This document shows positions 35,510 to 47,500 of a stretch of DNA of 64,000 nt, one piece after another. Every line of letters starts with the position of its first letter. The first letter of the stretch is position 1. The position numbers were made by a program, and so were the translations under genes. Source of the DNA: Diphasiastrum complanatum. Taxonomy: Eukaryota > Streptophyta > Lycopodiopsida > Lycopodiales > Lycopodiaceae. The stretch spans positions 7,621,812-7,685,811 of the forward strand of contig CM055108.1 in the NCBI GenBank assembly GCA_029204225.1, in the 5' to 3' direction. The notes under the pieces were generated by a model. It made no database searches, had not been told where the DNA came from, and worked only from the letters and a program-made list of their open reading frames with translations.

Positions 35510-38500
35510 CTAGAAAGAGGTGCAACGCTTGTTAAGATCAAGCATCATAATCAATACAGCTGCTCCCACAGTATGTACAAAACTGAATCCCTTAACAACC
35601 TAATCTACAGTTAATAAACTGTATCTGGAGGACCTAGAATTGGATGTGAGCACAGATAGCTAAAACCTAATACTTTCAGAGAAAGTACAGTCAATCTAAT
35701 AATAAACTGGCATCTTGAGATATGAGGTGAAATTTGAACATGTCAATGTAGTTTAAACAATGCTAGAAAAAGATAGGTTCCTGATAAGGAAATCGACGTC
35801 AATTGAGGTTGCAAGCTAAACATTGTTCACCTGTAGATTGAGGTTTTAGTGCACATCATCTGCTATTTTCTATCAAACACTTCCAGTGTGGATTCAAAAA
35901 GAGATGCCATATAGAATGCTTTCAGGTGTAACAGTAAGCTTTTAAAATAACTTGAAGTGCCCATTCAATATTATCATGATTTTACGAGGCTTAAAAGAAA
36001 AAATATGAAGGTCTAACAAGGAATCATGTAAGGTTCAAGAAAGTTTTTGAAACAAGAGCGAGAACCATTTCCCCAGAGAAGACAAGCCTCACTGGTTTAA
36101 TCCTATTGCGCTGATTCAATTGCTAGAAAACCATTATAGTATCGTCCATGATAAACAATCTAGCTAGAAATGCCTTGTAGTAGGTTAATACGCAAAATTC
36201 AGGTCGTGGACTTCCTGGTCAATTGGTTGTAGGAATGATAGACTTTGTATGTGTAAGAGCTTCTCAGAATGCTTTCCTCACCACTGTTAGAACAAGCCTG
36301 GAATGACTCCATAGAGTCGCAAATAAAGACAGCAGTTTCAACAAATGCTGTCCCACACTCTTTTAGAGAAATTTAAATTTTTCAGCGTTTAAACAAGAAC
36401 TGGCTTGTGGCAATCGATTCTCCTTTTGCCCATTTGAATCCATCATTAATGTTCCTTCTTGACATTCATGATCATCTACATCAAGCATTTTTGTAGGCCA
36501 TACTAATAGCATTGTCATGAGAAGTTAAGACCAGCCCATTCTATTTCCATGGATACAAGTGCAAGCTTGGTCTCTTGTGGAAAATAGTGATAAGGTTGTC
36601 AGGCCACGATGAAGGTACCCATGGACCCCATCCACACTTCATGCAACTATGTTTAGAACAGTTATTTTCAAAAGTTGTGGAGATCAACTTGTGGAGAATT
36701 AGGGCGCACTTCTTGTAGGAAGATCCTATGAAGGTGCCAAGTGGATCTTGGACAAGGCTTGTGTGATACATTCAAAGTTAGAAGCTGAGGGTATCCATCA
36801 AGTGGCATAATGCCCTAGTTCAAGTAACCTTCTTTCACTTTTCTAAATCTAATCATGTCCATGTTAGAGAAGTAGTTTTAGGTTATGTTAGGTTTAGGTT
36901 TGTTAGGGCACTTCAAGTAATTTTGGGTCACGGAAGCGTCACGCTCCTTCAACCGTCACGTCGTTTGCAGCCCATCGTTCACTGATGTAGCGGCTAAACC
37001 TCATCTCTTTCATTCAGTCAATACAGTATTTAGTTACATAAGCGCTATTGCTTCTCTCTCTTCTGCACTCTCTCTTCTGCTGCTGCTATTACGTAACTCT
37101 GAGTATGTAATATGGTATCAGAGCCTCGCTGCCCACATCGCTTTGTCATCGGACTGTCTGCCTGTGCAACAGACTCGTGCGCTGCCTGCATTTAATTAGG
37201 ATGCCATCTCGTTGAGAGACTGAGGTGTCTAACTGAAGAGCTGTCTCTCTCTCTCTCTCTCTCTCTTGTTGTATGCATGCTCTCCTGCTACTGATCTGTA
37301 GAAAATGAACATGGTCTGGATGATAATGAAGATGGAAGTGATGTGAACAACCTATCGAGAAATAATGGCAGAACTCAGCCCAGGTGGTTATATGTTCTGC
37401 TGTATGACTTCTGTGGAAGCTTGGAATTTGTGTGATCTGCTCTAGTGCTCTAGTGGGGGCATTGTTGACTGTGTGAAAATGTTCATGAAAGATGACAAAG
37501 ACGACTAGTATCTATGCTCCTGCTGTGATTTGAATGTGTCAGAGACCAGCTTTGGTCATTCTTCTTCATGTGCTGCTTGACAACGTTGCTGACTGGGAGT
37601 ACCAATGTGCTCCAGTGGAAATTATGGCTGCGTGATGAAGAACTACAGTGGGAGTGATGATTGTTTGAAATGGGCTTCAGTGGAAGCTGCCTGTGTGTAG
37701 AGCTCTTAAAAGATGATTCTGCACATGGAGACTATTCACAGGATGAAACATTGTTTTATTTAATATTGTGTGTTTAGTCAACGTTGGTTAGTGATGACAG
37801 TAAGTTATGGATATCACCATGTTAGTAAGTACGTAAGTATAAGTAAGATGTGATCAAAGAATTATGTTGCGTGATAGATTCTTGATCAAGTGGGAGTGTT
37901 AGAGAAGTAGTTTTAGGTTTAGGTTTGTTAGGGCACTTCAAGTAGTTTTAGGTCACAGAAGCGTCACGCTCCTTCAACCGTCACGTCATTTGCAGCCCAT
38001 CGCTCATTACGCCTAATCTCTTTCATTCAGTCAATACAGTGTTTAGTTACATAAGCGCTATTGCTTCTCTCTCTTCTGCTGCTGCTATTATGTAACTCTG
38101 AGACATAGTTGCAGCGCGATTCCTGAATCGCGATTCAGAATCGCGATTCCGATTCGCGATTCGGGATTTTCCCAGAATCGTGTAGAATCGATTTTTGTTT
38201 TTTTTTTTTTTTTTTGAAATTTTTTTAGGCAATATGGGTATCAGATGAAAGCTCTGATCGAGGGGATTATGATTGTGTAGTTTGCCGACTGTTCCGGGTG
38301 CGAAACACCAAAAAGTGTGTTTTCACTCGGGGAGTTGGAAGGCCAAATCATGAAGAGGCTTTACCGTCGGGGCCGGGGTCTACCGGCAGCCCCCGGACCC
38401 CGCCGTTGGGGGGCGTTGCCCCCCAAACCCCCCACCAAGGGGCTACCGCCCCCCGAACCCCCCGTTTCCCGGGGGGCTATTGTCCCCCGAACCCCCTAGA

Positions 38501-41500
38501 GCTTCTTGCTATATAGACACTGTAGATAAAAATGCCACCGCCCCCCTTAGATAAAAATGGGGTCCAAATGCGCGCCGAGAAGGGCCCAATATTTATGCCC
38601 CCAATTGTATGTACATTGCACTCACATCTCCAGTGAACCAATTGCAAAAGTGATCATCATCCATACAGTTGATATTCCAAACTGTAGCATTAACATTTAC
38701 TGAAAACCAGAGCAAATGACAACCAGATAGCTACTAAAAATAAGATTTGTTTGTGCCTCATCTACTGCACTTATGAGAGGCAAAACGCTGGTTTGACCAT
38801 TGATCCCCTAAACATATTTCAGCAATAAGCTATTTTTCCCAAAAAAAAATTTTTTTTTTTTTTTTTTTTGCGATTCTGGGTCACGAATCGCGATTCGCAG
38901 AATCGCGACCCGCGAATCGCAGTCCTAGCGAATCGCGATTCGCTGCAACTATGCTCTGAGAATGTAATAATCCAAACTTTTGAAAGTTTGCTTAATGAAG
39001 CTAGCAAGCTAGATGGCACTAATTATAGTGTCTGGAACTTCAAGATAGAAAACGTTTTTGAAGAATAAGAATTTTGGGATATAGAGACCGGTAGGAAACC
39101 TATTCCTACTTCTAAACCTGATCTCAAGGACTATATCAAGAGGGCCCACATAATCATCAATCTCTCGGTGAAGGATAGCATCATCCCTCACACTAGAGAG
39201 GCAAGAGAACCAGATCAACCAACACAGCTAGGGTTCCTCATTTGTAAAAAAACCATTATTCTCTCAAGATGGGTTCAGGGAATTCAATTACTGATAGGCT
39301 CACAAAGGTCCAGGATCTCTTACGCTAGCAACTGTAGGAGAGAGGTCTTGTAGGCAAGGATTGGTGCCATTGGTTTTAAATAGCTTGGCATATGCTTTCC
39401 GAAATTATGTGATAATGATTTCTACTACCCTAAATTTGAAGAATTGTATGGTCTCTTGAAACAAGAGGACATGAGAAGGGTAAACCTCTCTCAAAGGGAA
39501 GATCTTCAAGAGCATGCCTTTGCCTCTAAGAAGAAGCACCATTTTGCCAAGGACAAGAAGAACGTTAAAGGCAAACCAACGGGATCATCACAAGACCGAG
39601 AGCAAAGTATGGGAAATTTGCAAGTGTCAGATGGAAAATCCTCAAATGCCTCTTCTACACCTCGTAGGAAAGGGAATTGCAACTATTGCAAAAAGTATGG
39701 CCATTTTGCTTTTGAGTGCAAGAAAAAGCAAGTTGATCAAGGAAAAGGATCCAAGAAGCAATCTAGGAGTTGGATCTCAAATGAATTGAGATCGTAGTCG
39801 TAAATGCAAATTTTGTATCCTAACTCTCATTTCACATGGTTTTGTGTAAGACTTTCTCACACCTTGGTTGCTGCACTCAGCTTCTTCTGTCATCTCTCCT
39901 CCTTTCACCGTTTGTCAGTACCACCTTGGTAGATTCCTTGAAGGCAGAGTTCATCACCACCATTGAACTTGAGCATCTTTATCCTCTTCCTTGTTTGATT
40001 CTCCACCAAAGCTTTGAATTGCTTGAAGTACTTTAGATTTGTGCCTCAAAAAATATACCCAAACCTTTCTAGAAAAATCCTTTACAAAAGTCATGAAGTA
40101 ATATGCTTCCCTTTGCAAATCTAGTTTGGGTTGGCGCCAACAAATCTACTTGGATCCACTCAAGCATCTCCTTCACCTTGGTAGAGTTTCCCTTGGGAAA
40201 TTGTCACTGTTGTTGCTTTTCCATAGCGATAGTTGTGTTTTATCTACAGAGGCCATCTTCCTGCATCCCCTTGGCTACAACCTTCATACCTTCACCTTTG
40301 TCCTTGACAAGACCAGCTGAATCATCAAGTTCAACTTCCATATTTTACTTGGTGATATAGCACCAACAGGAAGAAGGTTCCTTGCAAGCCTTGGTACATG
40401 AAGGACATTCACTTTATGGAAGCTTGACTAGAACTATGGCCTTGCCCTTTACCTTGTGTGTAGAATTGTTGCCCAAGCACACCTCCTGTCCATCACTTAA
40501 GTATTCAAACCCTGTGAGGACTCATGTGATTTGAAGCACTAGAGTCAATTAACCAACCACCATAAGTGGTTTGTGTAGCCAATGTAGTAGAGAAAAGCTC
40601 AATTTCTTTTTGTGATCCTATTCCTCCTTTGCAACTATATCCGCATAGTCATTCGTTGAGGCAGCAAAGGAGAAGGGATGGCATCAAGCCATGCAAGAAG
40701 AATATGACTCTATTCTCAAGAACGATATGTGAGATCTTGTGAGATTGCCAAGAGGAAAGGGATGTAAATGGATCTATAGGACCAAATACCAAGCGGAGGG
40801 GAGCACCAATAAGCATAAGGCAAGGCTGGTTGCAAAGGGCTATGCGCAACAGGAAGGGCTGGATTATGACGAGACTTTTGCACTTGTGGCGAAGATGCCA
40901 TCCATGACCGGTCTTGCCATTGGTTGCATTCGTTGATTGAGAGGTCCATTAAATGGACGTGAAAAGCGCATTTCTAAATGGTCAGTTGGTAGAGGATGTC
41001 TACATGGACCAGCTACGATGCTTCAAAGCAAAAGGTAAGGAATATCTGGCGTGCAAGCTTAAGAACGTATTGTTCCGGTTGAAACATCCCCCCAAGGCAT
41101 GGTATAGTCGTATTGACAACTATTTTGCAAAACATATTATAAAGAGTAAGTCAGATTGCAATCTCTATGTAAAGAGGAGGACGAGAACATCAATTATAAA
41201 ATGAAGTATCAATTAGAAAAAAAATTGACGAATTGAGATTCATCAATCGTCATTCAAGATTCAAAATGGGAATCAAATGCAAACTTCAAAAGAAGATCAT
41301 ACATGAACAAAGTGCATAGTTGCATCATGCAGGTTGCAAATTTAGCATTACTATCAGGACTCTCATTGCACAAGTTTGCAATTGCTCCTCTAGCCTATCC
41401 ATTAACTTAAACAGGAACCCTCCCTATCAATATGGCACGAGAGAGATGTAGCATACAACCCTATGATGAGAGTTGGTGCCTCATTTCAAAAATGAGATGA

Positions 41501-44500
41501 TAGAACGGTAATCTCAAATCTCTTGAGATTAGACTCTTGTGATAGACCCCAATTTGCCAAATGGTTTGAACCAGCCAAATGAGGTTCAAGATGGACAAAT
41601 CCAAGGTCAAATGCTACTATTGTAGCATTATGCCTTGTATGTACCTTGTATGCTTCAAGAAAAAGAATGCTCAACAAATTCAAGCCAACATCAGCAAAGA
41701 AGAGGTAGAAAAGTGATCATAAGGTATCTCTCATGATATCAAGCTTCTCATTATCAGATGTCAAAGGTGAAGGTCCATGGCTGATCGATAGTGGGGCAAG
41801 CTCTCACATGTCGAGCAAAAGGGAGCATTTCTCACATCTTGCACCTTATGTAGGACCTATAAAGTCTAATTTTACAGCCAATGATAATGAATGCAAGATT
41901 GAAGTTGGTTTCATTCCCATGTCTCTTGGATCTTCTAAGAAGACAAAGGTTGAGGTGTTCTTGTCATTCCTTGCATTACAAAGAGCTTGCTTAGTGTTGG
42001 ACAATTGTTGGTTAATGGCTACATTGTTGAGTTTGCTTCCAAGTTTTGTTATATCAAGAAGATGTAGGAAAAATAGTAATTATTTTTCCACAGAGAACAC
42101 GATGAAAGTTTGAATTAATCAAACTAATGTCAGTGTCTTCAATCGGGTCTGTTTCTGATCTATGTACTAATAGAACAGTATTTGCCTTGATTGAATATGC
42201 GTGCGGAAATAATATGCGGAATTAAGAGACAACTTAAGACAAACAAAAACTATTGATCAAAAACGAATTTTTATAACTCTGAATTTGAATCAACAATATA
42301 CATCTCTTATTGTCTTATCTCGTTGTTGTGTCTCTGATTGAATGAGTCTGAGGGTCTAGTCTCTTCAGTGTGAGAGTGTGTGTTACAACGAGTAGTGCAC
42401 ATGTATTTATATTGCTACAGGACAGGTCTTTTGGCCTTTTAATTACAGGTCCTTTGGCCTTTTAATTCTCTATAACAGTAGATCTAACCATTTATGACGG
42501 CTGATATTCAAATAGACGCTCTGTTTCCAAGCTCGAATAAATTCTGTTCGCGAATGTTTCGCGACAGTTTATCTCTTCGTTTAAGCTTCGTGTTTTGCGA
42601 ATTGTTCGCGACACTTGTCTCTTCGCGACATCTTCGTGTTTCGCGAATTGTTCGCGACAGTTGACAGATTTGAGCTTGAAGAAGAATCCAGAATATTTCG
42701 CGAATTGTTCGCGAAAATTTCGCGACATCTGAGGTTTGAACGAGAAACAAAATATTTCGAGCTTCAACAAGACACTGTTTCGCGAATCTTTCGAGTATCA
42801 AGCAAGATAAATTTTCGCGAATCTTTCGAGGTTGATCACGAATAGAAATGTTTCGAGTTCAAGATTCGTTTCTCATCCTTTGTCAAGTAAACTGTGCACT
42901 TTGTTAGTAGAATCGAGATCTGTCTGATCAGGTGTTCTACAGCTCCCTCTCAAAGTGGGCAGTTGGATTAACCCCAATCTTCTTCGCTGCTTCTCGAACA
43001 AAGCTTTACTGAGTGGCTTTGTAAAGATATCAGCTGTCATTTCCTCTGTGGGTATGAAGATATTGTCTTTTCAACTAAGTCCCAAATAACATAATACTTG
43101 ATAGCTATGTGCTTCGTTTTCGAATGCAATACAGAATCTTTCATAAGATAGATTGCTGAAGTGTTATCCATTAACAAGACATAAGGTTCAGAAATAGATT
43201 CATCAAATCATTCCAACATCTGTTTGATCTAGATCCGCTCGTTTGCTATCTTGGCTGCTGCTACATATTCGGCTTCACGGGAAGATTGAGCTACTGCTGT
43301 TTGCTTCTTGCTTATCTAGAGTATGGCCGCGCCAGATACTAGAGTACAACCTCTTGAAATACTTTTGCTATCATCCTTCATGGATGCCCAACTTGCGTCA
43401 CTGTAAGATTCGATGTGAAATCTAGCTTCCTTCGAATAACACAGTCCATAGTCTTTCGTTTCCTTGAGTAATACTCTTTTTGCCAACTTCCAATGCAATA
43501 ATCCTGGGTTCTGATTATAATGGCTCAGCTTGTATATTGCAAACGCTATATCAGGTCTGGTGTTGTCTGCAAGATACAATAATGATCCAATCAGCCTGCG
43601 ATCGGGTGTATTGGCCATTTTCTTCTCTTCCTCGAGAGATTGCGGACAATCTGCCTTGCTCCGTATTGTTCCAGATATCATGGGAGTATGCACACCTTTG
43701 CATTCGAGCATGTTGAAGTCTTCAATGATCTTCAGAGTGTACTTTTGTTGGTGAAGATACAACTTGCCACCTTCAAAGTCTCTCTGAATCTGAAAGCCTA
43801 GATAGATTTTAGCTTCTCCTAGGTCAGCGATCTCAAATATTTCAGAAATGTCTTTTTTGACATCTGAAATTAACTTATCTCTTCTTGAGAAAATAAGTGT
43901 GTCATCAACATAGACAACTAAAATGATTATTTCATTTTCGACATGCTTGATATAGACATTTGACTCAGCAAATAGAGGTTTGAAGCCTAAGGAATGTAGT
44001 GCTTCGTCCTTCTTTCTATACCATTGTCTGGCTACTTGTTTTAGACTATAAATGCTTTTATTTATGTGACATCCGTATTCTGGATATTCTTGGCTTACAA
44101 AACCAAGTGGTTGGTCCATGAATAAGTCTTCTTCCAATTCTACGTGCAAGAAAGCAGTCTTCTCATCCACAATATGGATTTTTAGATCATGAGCCACTGC
44201 ATAAGCGAATAACAAGCGAATTGATGTGTGTTTGACTACTGGTGAGAAAGTATCAGTGTAGTCGATCCCATACTTCTGTGAAAATCCTTTAGCAACCAAC
44301 CTTGCTTTGTATCTGATGTTTTCTCCATCAGGACCTATTTTGATCTTGTAGATCCACTTGCATTTGACTGGTTTTTTGCCATCAGGTATTGGTACAAGTG
44401 TCCATACATTGTTCTTATACATGGATGACATTTCATCCTCCATTGCTTGAATCCAGCGATCTTTATCTGGTTCATCAACAGCTTCCTCGAATGTTTGAGG

Positions 44501-47500
44501 TTCGTCTGAGAAACCACAATATTCGATGGCTGCATTTGTTAAAACATCCTGACCATATCTTTCTGGTGGTTTTTGTTGTCTGTCAGATCTTCTCACAGTT
44601 GGTTTCGAGTTCGATTCTACAGTTTCGGGTACGACCTTTTCTGCTAGAATTCGAGTTAGTGATTCGAGTCTGTCAGGTACTCGATCTTGACCTCCCTCAA
44701 AATCTGGTAATTTTCGTTCATCTTCTGCTTGTTTTACTTCTGTTGTCGTTGGTAGCTCATAATAGTTTTTGAGAATTTCATAGCCGACTAGATCATTGTC
44801 TTACTATGTATTTTGTCTCATCGAATTTAACATCTCGAACAACTTTTATTCTGCCAGTTTCGGGTACATAGACACGATAATATGACGAATGTAACTCGAA
44901 TCCTACCAGAATACCTTGTTCTGTCTTTTCATCGAGTTTCTTTCTCAACTTGTCTAGTATATGCATGTAAACTGCAAACTGCACATTCGAATGTCCGAAC
45001 ATGTGCTAGATTTGGCTTCGACTTCCACCATATCTCATGAGGAGTTTTATCCGGTATTCGAGATTTTAAAATACGATTCTGAAGATAATTCGATGTAGCT
45101 ACTGCTTCTGCCCACAACTGTTTTGGTGCTTTCGCATGAGCCATTGTACACCTGGCAGCTTCCATAAGTATACGATTTCTTCATTCAGCTATTCCATTGT
45201 GCTGAGGTGTGTATGATGCAGTCTTTGTATGCATAATACCTCGATCAGTACAGTAAGCCTTGAACTCGTTGGAAATGTACTCACCTCCACGATCTGTGCG
45301 AATCTGCTTCAATTTATTGCTTGTCTGCTTCTCAGCCCATCAACGAATTTCTCGAAAGCTCAGATTTTGTACGAATAAAATATACTACAACGAACTTGTT
45401 GAAGTCATCAATAAACGTATATGAAGTATTTTGCATCACCTAAAGACAATACTCCGAATGGTTTACAAATATCTGAATGCACAATTTCCAGTACCTTAGT
45501 TGCTTTATAAACATCCTTACTGAAAGGTGTTCTAGTCATCTTGCCTTTAAGACAGGATTCGCAGGTAGTTCGGATATCTCTACTGCTGATTTCGAATCCT
45601 TCGATTCTCTGACTTTTGTTGGCTTGGTACAAGGCTTCCATGTTCATGTGACATTGTTCGATTCGAGTTCGAATGTTCAAGTGATACAAATTTCCTTCTC
45701 TGTTGCCTTTAGCAACTAGGTTATCAGAATCTTCCTCGAACAGTTTATAAGAGTCCTTTGTAAAGGTTACTGACATGCTGTATCGACTATCTTAGCTACA
45801 AATAGAAGATCCTTATCAAGAGTAGGGAAATAGAGAACTTCCTTCAGTTTCTTGTCACCATGATTCGTGTCCAGCCATAGTACACTAGTTCCACCAACTA
45901 CGTGTTTAGAACCGTTTCCAAGTATAATGAATCTCGAATAATTCGTCTTCTTGTACTCAAATAATATTTGTTTCGAGGAAACAAAATGTGAGGTGGCTCC
46001 AGAATCAAGTACTACTTCTCGAATTGAATTTGTTGAACAACATAGATCAGCACTAACATAAGCTGCTGAATTCCTTGTCGTCCTGTCTTCTGCTGCTCTA
46101 GAGCATTCTGCTTTGTCTTCGACATAGTTTGAATCTGAAGGTTCGCTTCAATTCTGCTCCTTTTTATTTCTGGGATTCTGATAACAGTCCACTGCTGCAT
46201 GACCCCGTTTATGACAATGAATGCATTCAATCTTTGGATTTAACCAACACTTATCTTCTGTGTGACCTAATCTTTTGCATCTGTTGCAAATCTTCTTATC
46301 ACCAGAATTTTTCTGTTGTTTTCCAGATTGTTGATCATTTGTCTTAGACTCATTCTTTTTAGACGACTCCCTCTTAAACTTAAGACTTCTTAGAAGATTT
46401 CTTCTTCTGAGTAAATAGAGCATTTTCGGAATCACCATTGTCGTCATAACGTTCACGAGCTTCTACTTCCTCTTTGACTCCGTCTATTGCCTTTTTGAAG
46501 TGTCATTGTCGCATCTTTCGCCAATAAGGTTCGAGTTGTGTGGAATGACCTGGGTAGGGCTCGAAAAAAATAACTAAGCTGTTTTTCCTTTGAGATTGCA
46601 TTTTTTGTGCCAAAATTCTGCAAGGAAATAAACAGATCTTTTATCTTTCATACGAATGTGTTCAGGTCTTTGTCGTCCCACTGTAGGTAAGTTAATTGGT
46701 CTTCCAAGAACATGATCTGATTACGAGATCGAGTCTCATTCTTGGTTTGCAATTCTTCCCATAAATCTTTTGCGTTCGAAATTGATGTTAGATCTAGCAT
46801 TATATTGTCAAGCACTGAAGACGCAATAATTGCTAAAGCTATGTCATTTCTTAAACTCCATTCTCAAAGTTCTTTGCAAAAGTAGCTATTGGCTTCTCCT
46901 CTATAGGTTCTACCCATTGCCATAGACCTTCGCCCTTCAATATGAGTGAAGTCTTCAATTTCCAAATCAAGTAGTTTGAACCTTCTGGATCCAAGATCGT
47001 AGTGATTTTAGCCTGAATATTGCTGATCAACATCTATTTTTTGAATAAACTCCAGATGCGGCTTGCTGATCGATTGTATGAAGAATGCTGAGAGGGGTGT
47101 GTGGATACCACTGTATCGGCATTGTTATCTTCTGATACCACTGTATCAGCTTTAATTCGCTCTGATAACACTGTAGGAAAAATAGTAATTATTCTTCCAC
47201 AGAGAACACGATGAAAGTTTGAATTAACCAAACTAATATCAGTGTCTTCAATCGGGTCTATTTCTGATCTATGTACTAATAGAACAGTATTTGTCTTGAT
47301 TGAATATGCGTGCAAAAATAATATGCGGAATTAAGAGAATTTAAGACAATTTTAGACAAACAAAAACTATTGATCAAAAACGAATTTTTATAACTCTGAA
47401 TTTGAATCACCAATATACATCTCTTGTTGTCTTATCTCGCTGTTGTGTCACTACTCTTGAAAAGGGTATTAAGTTTGCCCAAATCTACGATGATTCAGTG

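Larger units (their letters stand above)
36862..38969 (+). mobile_element. TRIM-like miniature LTR retrotransposon with nested hAT insert
   Basis: Two similar LTRs, 36862-37112 (251 bp) and 37897-38103 plus 38962-38969, both start TGTTAGAGAAGTAG and end ATGTAATA. Directly after the 5' LTR is TGGTATCAGAGC (37113-37124), the standard primer-binding site for initiator Met-tRNA. Directly before the 3' LTR is AAGTGGGAG, a polypurine tract. The internal region is only 784 bp and noncoding, which fits a terminal-repeat retrotransposon in miniature. Flanking GTCCA and ATCCA may be a 5-bp target duplication with one change. The 3' LTR is split by a hAT-type element. Confidence 0.8.
42063..47449 (-). 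mobile_element. Ty1/copia element B, near full length, 5' LTR truncated
   Basis: In minus orientation the element has a 5' LTR remnant (47449-47172) and a Met-tRNA primer site variant, TGTTATCAGAGC, just inside it. Next come gag (47033-46148) with two zinc knuckles ([14 protein letters not shown] and [14 protein letters not shown]), protease ([14 protein letters not shown], about 46000) and the pre-integrase and integrase region (45776-44793). RT/RNase H follows (44596 to about 43240), then a polypurine tract GAGAGGGAGC and the 3' LTR (42941-42063). By eye the 270-bp overlap of the LTRs differs at about 10 positions plus an indel, so the insertion is moderately old. Multiple stops and frameshifts are present. 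Confidence 0.85.

Noticed and set aside
35260-35541. Separate short gene on the minus strand
   Set aside because: The ATG lies upstream of a strong splice acceptor, the frame downstream matches the C-terminus of the long gene's family, and the phase fits the exon at 51703-51816.
38298-38516. Gly/Pro-rich ORFs
   Set aside because: They lie wholly in the C/G-run core of the hAT-type element and occur in two frames at once, so they reflect composition.
43480-44772. Plus-strand ORFs over copia B
   Set aside because: They are antisense shadows of the RT/RNase H frame on the minus strand.
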